Part shown: positions 30,481 to 40,881 of the stretch, in pieces
Numbering within the stretch: position 1 is the stretch's first letter
Layout: each line of letters starts with the position of its first letter
DNA from: Chlorops oryzae
Lineage: Eukaryota; Arthropoda; Insecta; Diptera; Chloropidae
Assembly (NCBI GenBank): GCA_020466095.1
Contig: CM035806.1
Span: 8,723,251 to 8,787,250 of the forward strand
Direction of reading: 5' to 3'
Length of the DNA: 64,000 nucleotides
Program-made: the position numbers and the translations under genes
Notes under the pieces: model-generated
The model's database searches: none
The model's input: only the letters and a program-made list of their open reading frames with translations
What the model was told of the DNA's origin: nothing

Positions 30481-30983
30481 CACTGAGCGAACTTAACCAT
30501 GATTTTTTTAAAAGGGCGCATTGTTATTCACAGTCCTTTTGATTTTCGAGCAGAATGAAAATTTAAAAAGCAAAATGGTTGAGTCAACAATATTTTGGGT
30601 TGATTTAAAAGGAAATATTTTTTAATAACATTTCTTTTCGTTCGGTATAATTCTCATTTGGTTTATAAAATACGACATATAAAATATTTATTCATCTTAG
30701 AACTTTTTAAGCATTGCGAAAGCAGTCAGGACAACGGAGTGACAAAATCGAATGAAGTCCAGCCGATGGCTTTATTTTTTGGGGTTATGTTCAGCAGAGG
30801 GCTCTGTGGCCATTTGCTTTGAACCATTTGCAACCTTAAATATGGTTGATTCAAAAGGAAAATCTTTATTTTTTTCAACAAGAAAAATTGTTAAATTAAA
30901 AATATTCCTTGTTGAAGCCGAAGCCGTTTTGTACGTTTTTCTTTTTGATTTAACCAGTTTTCTGGTTGATTTTTTTCTCTGTG
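30481..30983 (+). mobile_element. Family B element, copy 2
   Basis: TA-CACTGAGCGAACTTAACC at the left and GATTTTTTTCTCTGTG-TA at the right give short imperfect inverted termini with TA flanks. The body matches the other copies but lacks about 110 bp after CCATTTGCTTTGAAC. An open frame across it is not conserved among copies. Confidence 0.85.
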
Positions 30984-31009
30984 TACTAAGTACATAAATT
31001 TGAGTCTCA

Positions 31010-31190
31010 TTGCTTTCAAAGTGTGTTTACGAAGTGAGAGGCCGTAAGATCGACTCCCAGCTCAGGTTGTAAATGTTGTTTACATAGTTTTTTCTGTTTT
31101 TCTCTTTGGTTCATCATTTTTTGTGCCATAACGACGGGCCTAAGTCTGTCAACGTCCACGGTTGGCAGCCATATTAACCTACATACCTAT
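31010..31190 (+). repeat. tRNA-derived SINE, diverged copy
   Basis: B-box-like GATCGACTCCCAGCTC near 31,048 is followed by a body (CTTTGGTTCATCATTTTTTG, CATAACGACGGGCCTAAGT) comparable to the SINEs at 39,100 and 50,725. The A box is degraded. Confidence 0.5.
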
Positions 31191-32185
31191 GGAGGAAGAA
31201 TTCGGGATTATAGAAGTTTGAGTTAGGGAAAAGAAACGCTATTGCCACTCGATTCATTTTGAGTCATAGCAGCTCGAGTGAGGGAAGTTTGACTGTAGTT
31301 ATAAATGTGGGTGGCTTCGGTTGTTGTTTTTCTTTTTTCATATAAATAAATGAATGAATTCCTAATAATGGCGTTGGTGCTTTTCTTATTTTCCTCTTAA
31401 AACAATTTCCCAGAAATTTCCCAGGGAAAAAAATAATTATTTTCACTAATTAAGTGTTAAGTTCTTTTGCTTGGACGCGACTTGTCTGTCCTCTCAAATT
31501 AAACGGTTCACTTGTTGGCACAAAAGAAGGAGGAGACCAAAATAAATAACAAAAAAAATGTGTGGCTCTATCCAGCATACACGTTCGAACACGGCACATT
31601 CGCACAGCACAGCACAGTCCGAGTGAATCCAAATCTGAATTCGTATTCAAATGGATAATGCTTACACGCAATTGCAACTGTTGAATAAGGGAATCGGAGT
31701 CATCAATTAAATTCTTACAAGTGTCAACGAAGCACGTGTTGTCAACGATAACAAAAATTGCGACTAATTGAATTAATCCGGAACCACGCAACGACTATTT
31801 GCCGCGTGTTTTGCTGCTTCAGGAATTATGTACAAAAAAAAAAAAAAAAGGAAGAAAGAAAGGAGTGTATCATTTGTGTGCGCTGATGGACGAACGGACG
31901 GGACGGACGGAAGGAAGGACAGAGAGACCGCTACAGTTTACTCTAGATACTCGCGTTCGTACTCGCATACATATATGTATGTATGTACGTATGTATGCAC
32001 TCGAAAGCACTGCAAGGCGGCAGGTATTTGACTTTTTTCTACCCTCCGTCCGTCCGTCCGACAGTCTGTTGTCAGTCCCAATGCTTGGGCCTTAATTACA
32101 AACACATGTTAAGGTGGAGTCAATTGCTTCAAAAGCGGTTGTGGGTCGGCCACGTATAATAAAAGGATCAGCTAAATGTAATTAA
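31191..32185. other. Non-repetitive region without proven gene
   Basis: Contains GGACGG/GGAAGG runs (about 31,890-31,920), TATGTATG (31,975-31,997) and CCGTCCGTCCG (about 32,046-32,058). Overlapping short frames on both strands show no domain. Confidence 0.4.
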
Positions 32186-32525
32186 TTTATGTGTGTGTGT
32201 GTGTGTGTTTCGTGTTTGTGTGTGTGTGCAAGAGAGGATGAGAGAGAGGGAATGTGAGAGAGAGAGAGAGAAGAGAAGAGAGAGAGAGAGAGAGGGAGAA
32301 GGAGAAATAGAGAGATATACAGAGAGAGAGATATACAGAGAGAGAGATATCCAGAGAGAGAGAAAAAGAGAGTGAGTAAGAGAGAGGGGAGAGGGGGAGA
32401 GAGTGAGTGAGAGAGATAGAGAGGCAGTGAGTGAGAGAGAGAGAGAGATTGAGGGATTGAGGGGGAGAGCGAGAGAGGGACAGAAAGAAAAGAGAGAGAG
32501 AGAGAGAAAGAAAGAGGGAGAGAGT
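32186..32525. repeat. TG and GA-rich microsatellite
   Basis: (GT)n at about 32,190-32,228 passes into an impure GA array with GATATACAGA and GTGAGTGA variants to about 32,525. Frames across it are repeat translations. Confidence 0.95.
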
Positions 32526-32842
32526 GTTTAGGGAAAGTTTTTCAACGAACCCAATACTTTAAGAGCCAATTTCGCGAATCCGATTTCTATGAAATTAATA
32601 TAGAAGAGACTTTTGAAACTTGGAATTAACCCCTTCGGGACTACTGCGATTGGGATATAAAATATATTTTTGTTATTGTCCTTTCCTTGAAGGTAAAATG
32701 CTAATGCGACGTAACGCGGACTGAAAAAAAAAAAAAAAACAATCAACCAAACAAGATATGTTTTAGTCCCTGAGGGCGATCTCGGCTCAGATGATACTTT
32801 ATGTTCGGGCCCAGAGAATGTATAAAAAAATATATATGAAGG

Positions 32843-33076
32843 CATGATACAAGAAAACAAGATAGCGCCACTTGAGAGAGGAAACGTCACAAACTCAAAA
32901 TCGCGATTCGTTGTTGTTGTTTCCCATGTTAAACCGGCTTTTTACTTTTTTGAATAGCATGGGAAACAACAACAATTTCTCGCTCAGTGACGTCACAAAC
33001 TCAATTTTCGGCTCTCAGAGAGAGAGCCTCAAAATAGCGGTACTGAAGTGGCGCTATCTTGTTTTCTTGTATCATG
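32843..33076. mobile_element. MITE with CATGATACAAG ends (copy 1)
   Basis: CATGATACAAGAAAACAAGA then TAGCGCCA at the left is inverted at the right (TGGCGCTATCTTG to TATCATG). TATGAAGG flanks both sides (32,835-32,842 and 33,077-33,084). Inside is a second inverted pair, TTGTTGTTGTTTCCCATG and CATGGGAAACAACAACAA, and a GTGACGTCAC site. 234 bp, no coding. Confidence 0.93.
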
Positions 33077-33243
33077 TATGAAGGGAAGTATTCACCGAAA
33101 TTTTGTATGCTACTGAGAACAATCAAGGACCCGTTCGACACTTCAGAATTTATACAGCAATCAATTGGTCTTACACTAAATCTCTAAGACTTCATATTTG
33201 GATAATAATTCAGATCGAGGTCTGATCTAACTTCTCAAATTTA

Positions 33244-34440
33244 ATGGGTATTTAAAATATTTATAAACTGGAATATAGCCAGTAGTATGTGTGGAACAAA
33301 TAGTCGATCAAATCGACCTATAACGGATGGATAATTTTTACACAGCCAAAAAAAAAAAAAAAAATATAAGTTTCAGGTCCAGGGGTCTCACGATGTTTCC
33401 TATATATTTAGGTTCCACTATACTTTCTATATATTTTCAGAGTCGCTGAATACGAATTTAAAGTCTTTATAGCTCCATTGGATCTAAGTTTCGCCATAAC
33501 TTCAAAAAACATCCCCAAATGGGGCTTTTCTGTTTCTTTTTTTGAGGTTATGGCGGAAAGGAAATTTCGGTTTCTTTGGTTGTAACTATATATATATATA
33601 TATATTATCCGGCCGAGTACCAGTGCCACGCGGAGGGTACTATTTTATGCAAAAGTCTAGAGTTTCTCAAAGATACTCACATCTAGGATCTAAGTTCAAT
33701 CAGATGTTCAGCAAAGCCTCAAAGGCACTACAGTGTAGAATATCCTCCCGGGGTCCTAGTAGAATTTTATTGGTTCAAGGTGGGTGTCCAATCGATCTTC
33801 CAACACTGTCGTCCCATCCTAACTGATTGCTACCACAAATTCCAAAGCCACTTTCAGAGAAGCTTCAATCTTTCCTGTTCGCTAGAATTCATTCAAACTA
33901 TGGATTTACTTAGCTTTCTAAAAGAGATTATTGAATTCTCCATAAGAGAACTAGATCCTTTTTTCTCGTCACGATACACCTTCCAAAGAACAAAAACAAA
34001 CAAAAAAAACGAGGAGAAAAATACCTAAATAAAACCCATTTAATTGATAGGTGAGGATGGGAATTATTACCCATTTAGAAATATTTCAGATGGGCTGCAT
34101 ATCCAACCGTGCACCCACCACTTTCGCCGGCCCGTTCACGTTAGACATATTGATCCTGAATTGACAATAAGTAAGAGTAACAATGAGAACTCCTCGGGAG
34201 TGTCGATTTGACGTGCCCGCACCAATCACTGTTCAAATCGAGAAAGGAGATGCGCATGCGAGCTTCGATTGTAAAGTTTTCAAAATGGTGTTTTCCCCCC
34301 CGGGGGGGGGGGAAAAAAATTTTTAAAATTTGGGAAAAAAAAAATTTTTTTTAAAATTTTTTGGGATAAATAGATATTTTTTTGTTCTTTAAATTTTTTT
34401 TTATTGAACGAAATACCTTTAAGACTTTGGTCTAAGACGA
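33244..34440 (+). repeat. Segmental duplication, copy A
   Basis: From ATGGGTATTTAAAATATTTA to AAAATGGTG (34,290) this matches 35,064-35,136 plus 37,901-38,890 almost base for base. Weaker matching resumes at GATAAATAGATATTTTTTTG (34,355) and ends near GAAATACCTTTAA. It lacks the 2.76-kb insert found in copy B. Confidence 0.9.
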
Positions 34441-35063
34441 AATTTTGGGTATTTTGATTTTTTTTGGAAAGCCTAAAAACTATTCAAGTTTGGGTTATTA
34501 TTTCTTTTTGAAAAAAAAAAAATGGGAATTTTTTTTTTTTGTTTTTAAAACGGAAACCCTTTTGAAAAACCCCGTTTTAAAATTTTGGATTCAACGAAAA
34601 AAAAAAAAAAAATCAAACGAAAATGCGGCTTAAATGTTTAAAATTTTTTTTTTTTTAAATTTGACAAAATGGCGAATTTTTTTGAAATCCAAAACTCCCT
34701 TTTTTTGACCATTTTTTGATAAAAATAGAAGTTCTTGAAATAAAATTGGCTAATGGGCCATGTTGATTAGAATCTTTTGGGAAAATGGTTATGGTTTTTT
34801 GTTTTTCACCATTTTAAAAAAAGTGTTTTGAATAAACGTTTCTTGCGATCAACCGGCCCTGTGCTCACCTTCTAAAAACGAGCAAAATAATAATTAAATT
34901 TACATTTTGGATTCAAAAGCCCCGAAAAAAAAAAAAAAAAATTTTAAAAATTCTAACCAAATCCCCTTTAATGAATTAGAAATTGCGATCCGTTAGTTTT
35001 GAAATACTTTAACTTGGGCACTTTAAATGGTTTTGTTTATCATTTCCCTTTATTCCCCTAAAA
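34291..35063. other. Homopolymer-rich, probably degraded sequence
   Basis: After AAAATGGTG the sequence becomes a string of homopolymers (CCCCCCC, a run of G, AAAAAAA, TTTTTTTT) where copy B has ordinary sequence. Stretches homologous to copy B can still be recognised. This looks like poor consensus quality rather than biology, but low-complexity divergence is possible. Confidence 0.6.
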
Positions 35064-35514
35064 ATGGGTATTTAAAATATTTATAAACTGGAATATTGCC
35101 AGTAGTATGTGTGGAACAAATAGTCGATCAAATAGACCCAATAAGCACAACGAGTTCGAATCGAATTTCGAATCGAATTCGTTTTGACGTGCAAACTCTT
35201 CGCGGCGAGTGTTCGCGGCGAGCTCGAATCGAATTCGAATTCGTGAGGGAGTCACCTTTTTACGCGATTCATATTTTTATCGCATTTTTTATCGTTTACG
35301 CATCGCGCGCGATTCGTATTTTGCTATCGTTTTGCTATCGCGCTTTATTCGAATTTTTTATCATATTCGATTCGCCTTTTTGTCGAATTTTCGATTATAT
35401 ACGATTAGTAAAAAAAAATTATTTAATTTTTATATTTAATGTATGATTCTAATAACAGTCTTATTATAAGACTATTTTCGGTAAAAAAAAAAAAAAAAAA
35501 AAAAACGGTTCTAA

Positions 35515-35630
35515 CGCTGGTAACCACACTTTTAAATCCACCGGCTGTGGGATTTGAACACCTAACCTCTTGATTTCTAGTCATACTTATTTCTAGTCTG
35601 CTTACCCATTACGCCGTCTTCGCCGAATTG
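35515..35630 (-). repeat. tRNA-Ser-like sequence inside the foldback element
   Basis: On the minus strand: GACGGCGTAATGGGTAAGC (A-box-like), GACTAGAAATCAAGAGG (resembling a Ser-AGA anticodon arm) and GGTGTTCAAATCCCACAGCC (T arm, B box). GACTAGAAAT occurs twice in a row, separated by AAGTAT, so the arm is duplicated. A clean cloverleaf does not form, so this is a tRNA-derived repeat rather than a gene. Confidence 0.55.
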
Positions 35631-36279
35631 AAGTGAATGACTTTTTTTCGTTTATATGTTTAGCTTGATTCTATATTTACCTCGAATGTCTTGCGATTTG
35701 GAAACAAATTAACAAAACTACTTTCGAGAATTAAAGTTTCGTATCCACTAAACACAAATATTTAAAGAATTCGAATTGAATTCGAATTGAATTCGAATCG
35801 CGGAAGGCAATTTTCGCGAGCTCGCGCTTTTATCGTATTTTGCGTTCGATTCGAGAGAAATAGCGATAAGAATTCGAATCGTTTGCAACGAGCTCGCTTT
35901 TTTATCGTAGTCTTACCGACTACGGCACCCTGAAAGGGATTTTGAAGTTTTGTTGATATTTTGAAAAGTCCTCGAGGGCTCCCTGAAAAATGGCCCCAAT
36001 GCAAAATGGCCCCAAACTGAAAATGAAAAAAGGCCCCAAAATTTGGGGTCATTGTGCATTATGAAAAATTACCTCAAATCAAAAATGAAATTTGGCCCCA
36101 AAATAAAATGAAAAAGGCCCCAAAAACAAAAAGAGGTGTTTTTAATCGATATGAAAAATGGCCCCAAACTAGAAAATAAAACGGCCGTTATAAAATTAAA
36201 AAAATTAAAAATAAATAAAAGACCCCAATTTTGCATAATGCATTATTGTCCCACTTTGAAAAATTAAAAAAGACCCAAA

Positions 36280-36660
36280 ATTTGGGGTCATTTTGCATTA
36301 TAAAAAATTACCCCAAATCCAAAAATTAAAAAAGGCCCCAAAATTTGGGGTCATTTTGCGTTATAAAAAATTACCCCAAATCTAAAAAATTTAAAAAGGC
36401 CCCAAAATTTGGGGTCATTTTGCGTTATAAAAAAATTACCCCAAATCCAAAAATTTAAAAAGGCCCCAAAATTTGGGGTCATTTTTCGTTATAAAAAATT
36501 ACCCCAAATCTAAAAATTTAAAAAGGCCCCAAAATTTGGGGTCATTTTGCGTTATAAAAAATTACCCCAAATCCAAAAATTTTAAAAGGCCCCAAAATTT
36601 GGGGTCATTTTGCGTTATAAAAAATTACCCCAAATCCAAAAATTTAAAAAGGCCCCAAAA
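36280..36660. repeat. 63-64 bp tandem array at the centre of the foldback
   Basis: Six units share GGCCCCAAAATTTGGGGTCA, then TTTTGCGTTATAAAAAATTA and CCCCAAATC. GGGG landmarks fall at 36,284, 36,347, 36,411, 36,475, 36,538 and 36,601. Each unit is itself partly palindromic. Confidence 0.95.
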
Positions 36661-37139
36661 TTTTGTATTGAATTTAAGGGCGATTTTTTTGGGTCATTTT
36701 GCATTTTTCAAAATTTATGTTACATTTGGGGCCATGTTTCATTTTTTGATTTGGGGTAATGCAAAATGACCCCAAATTTTGGGGTCTTTTTTCATTTTTA
36801 ATTTTTTAAATTCTATAACGGCCGTTTTATTTTCTAGTTTGGGGCCATTTTTCATATCGATTAAAAACACCTCTTTTTGTTTTTGGGGCCTTTTTCATTT
36901 TATTTTGGGGCCAAATTTCATTTTTGATTTGAGGTAATTTTTCATAATGCACAATGACCCCAAATTTTGGGGCCTTTTTTCATTTTCAGTTTGGGGCCAT
37001 TTTGCATTGGGGCCATTTTTCAGGGAGCCCTCGAGGACTTTTCAAAATATCAACAAAACTTCAAAAATCCCTTTCAGGGTGCCGTAGTCGGTAAGACTCT
37101 TATGAATTCCACGTATAAAAAAGCGAGCTCGCATTTTAT

Positions 37140-37775
37140 AAAATCCGCGATAAAAAAGCGAGCTCGAGGCGAGCTCGTTGCAAACGATTCGAATTCTTAT
37201 CGCGTTTTGTCTTCGAATCGAATTCGAATCGAACGCAAAACACGATAAAAGCGCGAGCTCGCGTATTCTAAAATCCGCGATAAAAAAGCGAGCTCGAGGC
37301 GAGCTCGTTGCAAACGATTCGAATTCTTATCGCGTTTTATCTTCGAATCGAATTCGAATCGAACGCAAAACACGATAAAAAGCGCGAGCTCGCGTATTCT
37401 AAAAATCCGCGAATAAAAAAGCGAGCTCGAAGGCGAGCTCGTTGCAAACGATTCGAATTCTTATCGCGTTTTGTCTTCGAATCGAATTCGAATCGAACGC
37501 AAAATACGATAAAAGCGCGAGCTCGCTTTTAAAATCCGCGATAAAAAAGCGAGCTCGAGGCGAGCTCGTTGCAAACGATTCGAATTCTTATCGCGTTTTG
37601 TCTTCGAATCGAATTCGAATCGAACGCAAAATACGATAAAAGCGCGAGCTCGCGTATTCTAAAATCCGCGATAAAAAAGCGAGCTCGAGGCGAGCTCGTT
37701 GCAAAGATTCGAATTCTTATCGCGTTTTGTCTTCGAATCGAATTCGAATCGAACGCAAAATACGATAAAAAGCCA
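37140..37775. repeat. 130-bp tandem array in right arm of the foldback
   Basis: Five units start AAATCCGCGATAAAAAAGCG near 37,141, 37,271, 37,403, 37,532 and 37,662. Each contains GAGCTCG, CGATTCGAATTCTTATCGCG and TCGAATCGAATTCGAATCG. The left arm has only one comparable unit (about 35,800-35,910, inverted), so the array expanded on one side. Confidence 0.93.
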
Positions 37776-39099
37776 TATCGCGAAAATTGCCTTCCGCGAT
37801 TCGAATCGAATTCGATTGATTCGTTTTTAATGCGATTCGCGCTTCTACGAATTCGATTCGAATTCGATTCGAACACGTTATCGTTTTTGTGTTTATTGGG
37901 GACCTATAACGGATGGATAATTTTTACACAGCCAAAAAAAAAAAAAAAAAATATAAGTTTCAGGTCCAGGGGTCTCACGATGTTTCCTATATATTTAGGT
38001 TCCACTATACTTTCTATATATTTTCAGGGTCGCTGAATACGAATTAAAAGTCTTTATAGCTCCATCGGATCTAAGTTTTGCCATAACTTCAAAAAAAATC
38101 CCCATATGGGGCTTTTCTGTTTCTTTTTTTGAGGTTATGGCGGAAAGGAAATTTCGGTTTCTTTGGTTGTAACTATATATATATATATTATCCGGCCGAG
38201 TACCAGTACCACGCGGAGGGTACTATTTTATGCAAAAGTCTAAAGTTTCTCAAAGATACTCACATCTAGGATCTAAGTTCAATCAGATGTTCAGCAAAGC
38301 CTCAAAGCCATTACAGTGTAGAATATCCTCCCGTCGAGGCGTCCTAGTAGAATTTTATTGGTTCAAGGTGGGTGTCCAATTGATCTTCCAACACTGTCGT
38401 CCCATCCTACACTGATTGCTACGCACAAATTCCAAAGCCACTTTCAGAGAAGCTTCAATCTTTCCTGTTCGCTCAGAAATCATTCAAACTATGGATTTAC
38501 TTAGCTTTCTAAAAGAGATTCATTGAATTCTCCATAAGAGAACTAGATCCTTTTTTCTCGTCACGATACACCTTTCCAAAGAATCAAAACAAAACAAAAA
38601 ATACGACGAGAATATACCTAAATAAAACCCATTTAATTGATAGGTGAGGATGGGAATTATTACCCATTTAGAAATATTTCAGATGGGCTGCATATCCAAC
38701 CGTGCACCCACCACTTTCGCCGTCCCCGTTCACGTTAGACATATGTTATTGATCCTGAATTGACAATAAGTAAGAGTAACAATGAGAACTCCTCGGGAGT
38801 GTCGATTTGACGTGCCCGCACCAATCACTGTTCAAATCGAGAAAGGAGCATGCGCATGCGAGCTTCGATTGTAAAGTTTTCAAAATGGTGATATCTCTCG
38901 CCACTGTGCTAGGGATGGGGGATATGTATCTGAAAGAGTCGCGACTTCGATAACATTGATGGAAATCAATATCGATACGTATCTATTGCGAATATATAGC
39001 GATATATCGATAAATAGATATTTTTTTGTTCTTCTTTATAAATTTTCTTTTTTCTTTTGAACGAAATACCTTTAATGACATTATTGTAATCTTATATGA

Positions 39100-39285
39100 C
39101 GACCTCCGTGGCGTAGTTGGTTGAGAATACTTATGAGAGGCTCTGGGTTCAACTCTTAGCTCGGATGTTTGTGTTATCTGATTTCCCTCGTGGTATTACA
39201 ACGCGCTTATATGAGGCCCAAGTGTGTCAGCCTTAAGGGGTGGCACCCAGACACCACAGAAAAACTTTTTTACGTTAATACAACC
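39100..39285 (+). repeat. tRNA-derived SINE with clear A and B boxes
   Basis: TGGCGTAGTTGG (39,109-39,120) and GGGTTCAACTC (39,145-39,155) match pol III A and B boxes at tRNA-like spacing. The body contains GATTTCCCTCGTGGTATTAC and GAGGCCCAAGTGTGTCAG, shared with 50,725. No clean poly-A tail or target duplication was recognised. Confidence 0.75.
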
Positions 39286-39300
39286 AAGTTTTTTAATCAA

Positions 39301-39457
39301 TAGGGGTATTCACAAAGGCGCGTTAAAACGTTGAAAAGTCGGAAAATCGGAAAAATGCGACTTCTTAAAAATGTTTTAACTTTTTTTTTTGTATCTTGCA
39401 CCAGTTTTTAAGCAGATAAAATTTTCCGATTTTCCGACACCTGTGTGAATACCCCTA
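39301..39457. mobile_element. MITE with TAGGGGTATTCACA ends (left of a pair)
   Basis: TAGGGGTATTCACAAAGGCG at 39,301 is inverted at TGTGTGAATACCCCTA ending 39,457. The interior contains GTCGGAAAATCGGAAAA and TTTTCCGATTTTCCGAC. 157 bp. Confidence 0.9.
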
Positions 39458-39485
39458 ATATAACAAATTCGTTGTTCAAACAAAT

Positions 39486-39659
39486 TAGGGGTATTCACAA
39501 AGGCGCCGGAAAATATGAAAGTCGGAAAATCGGAAAATTTTAACTGCTTAAAAAGTTGTGCAAGATACAAAAAAAGTTTAATTTTTTTTTTGAAAAAGTC
39601 GCAATTTTCCGATTTTCCGACTCTCCAACGTTTTGAACACGCCTTTGTGAATACCCCTA
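39486..39659. mobile_element. MITE with TAGGGGTATTCACA ends (right of a pair)
   Basis: Same family as the preceding copy, in inverted orientation, 28 bp away. Starts TAGGGGTATTCACAAAGGCG, ends CGCCTTTGTGAATACCCCTA. The outer ends of the pair match each other further (CAATAGGGG and CCCCTATTG). Confidence 0.9.
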
Positions 39660-40260
39660 TTGTGTAAATTTCAGTGCCTAATGATATTTAAACGTTTTAA
39701 AAATTTTAGATCCTTGAGAATCGCGGCCTTTTTTTTTCAATTATAATGCGCTAAAACCTAAAAAAAAAAAAATGAGTCACGGGTGGGACCGTGTTCATGG
39801 AATTGCCCATATGTATTTCATAACCACGTTTGCTGTGTTACTTATTGCTGTCCTAGTGGAGCATACGGCCAAAAGTTGAAATCCTAGAGCTCCCCTGCAG
39901 TAATGAGCCGGTCAAATTCCCAAGAAGGACTGGCCTTTGAATGGTCCAAATCCTACCGGTTATATTATTGCAGTTCACTCCATGGAATTCGGCTAGCCGG
40001 CGGTCGGTAATAAACGGGGTGGTTTAAGGGTAAATGGCTTATACGAAAATGGTTTTTTATTTTCCTCATTTGACTATCCTAAAACCAGACAAAATTACCG
40101 ACAATTGACTCAAAAAAAAAGCCTTTTTGCGGACTAGTCCCTCCCCAAGGACAGGCCCATGTTAAAAAGGTCAGTTGAATACATTCGCAGTGCAATTATG
40201 AGGGGACTAGTACGGGTAACATGAAGGACTGACCGAAGGCTACACTTGGGTCAGTTCATA
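39660..40260. other. Intergenic stretch, no recognised feature
   Basis: It includes an old repeat-like block ending TTCATGGAATTGCCCATATG near 39,795-39,813. No gene seen. Confidence 0.4.
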
Positions 40261-40263
40261 TTA

Positions 40264-40450
40264 CTGCAGGGCAGGCCCGTTGAGAGAAATTTGGGGCCCG
40301 GGGGTCTTTTTCCGTGGTCCTCACAGAAATGTTCGACCAAAAAAAAAAAAAATAACCAAATCTCCTTGCCAATTGTGGGCCCCTTTAGAAAGCCCGGGAA
40401 TGGGCGAAAATCCCCCTTTTCCATCCCCCTCTCTACAGGCCTGCTGCAGG
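40264..40450. mobile_element. Probable MITE with GCAGGCC ends
   Basis: CTGCAGGGCAGGCCCGTTGA at the left is weakly mirrored by CTCTACAGGCCTGCTGCAGG at the right. The interior has GGGGCCCGGGGG and GGGCCCC, a pattern I associate with insect MITEs. Ends are imprecise. Confidence 0.35.
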
Positions 40451-40719
40451 GTCTTGATATTTTTCGAATATGTAGTTCGATTAATCCGACAATCGTACGC
40501 TCTATCTAAATTCCCTAAAAATTCGAAACCTTAAAAAAAAGTCCGCCCTTCAACACTGTCTGGAGAGACACCCTTAAAGAGAGTTCAACGTTAAACTATT
40601 GCGTCCCAGTTCTCACGCAAAGTTGCCAGTAAGATCGGGACCTCATCCATATAGACTCCGTAATATTATCCTTTCAATGAACCGCAGACCGTTTCACAAG
40701 CGTAACGTTTAATTGATCT

Positions 40720-40873
40720 CAGTAGCGTATTGAGGGGGGAGCTAAGAGGGCAGAAAATCATATTTCAATTTTTATGAAGTTATTTTTATTGAGGCCGTTT
40801 GGAGGGGGGCGGCATTTTCTGCATGTGCCCCCATTGTTATCTCCGGGCGCCGAAATTTCTCGCTACGCCACTG
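40720..40873. mobile_element. hAT-type MITE (154 bp)
   Basis: Starts CAGTAGCGTATTGAGGGGGG, ends CTCGCTACGCCACTG. Flanks ATTGATCT (40,712-40,719) and ATTGATCA (40,874-40,881) match in 7 of 8 bases. Related to 17,364-17,507. Confidence 0.8.
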
Positions 40874-40881
40874 ATTGATCA

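Larger units (their letters stand above)
35137..37900. mobile_element. 2.76-kb foldback element with nested palindromes
   Basis: Termini CCCAATAAGCACAACG and TGTGTTTATTGGG are imperfect inverted repeats. GA flanks both sides (35,135-35,136 and 37,901-37,902), and copy A at 33,311-33,320 shows the uninterrupted site AATCGACCTA. Inner arms of about 300 bp (35,911-36,210 and 36,795-37,096) are nearly exact inverted copies. Outer arms carry GAATTCGAATCG and GAGCTCG palindromes. Two tandem arrays and a tRNA-like segment lie inside. No transposase frame was found. Confidence 0.85.
35064..39095 (+). repeat. Segmental duplication, copy B, split by insertion
   Basis: The copy starts ATGGGTATTTAAAATATTTA at 35,064, is interrupted after 35,136, and resumes at 37,901 with GACCTATAACGGATGG through AAAATGGTG (38,889) and on to GAAATACCTTTAATG (about 39,080). 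It lies directly downstream of copy A, so the arrangement is a tandem duplication or an assembly duplication. Confidence 0.88.

Noticed and set aside
30752..30997. 81-residue frame recurring in family B copies
   Set aside because: It is not preserved across the copies at 25,077, 44,064 and 50,931, so selection on a protein is unlikely.
36473..36769. 98-residue frame with repeated CVIKNYPKSKN
   Set aside because: Translation of the 63-64 bp tandem array.
35096..38036. Series of short frames with repeated IRILIAFCLRIEFESN-like peptides
   Set aside because: They arise from the 130-bp tandem units and GAATTCGAATCG palindromes of the foldback.
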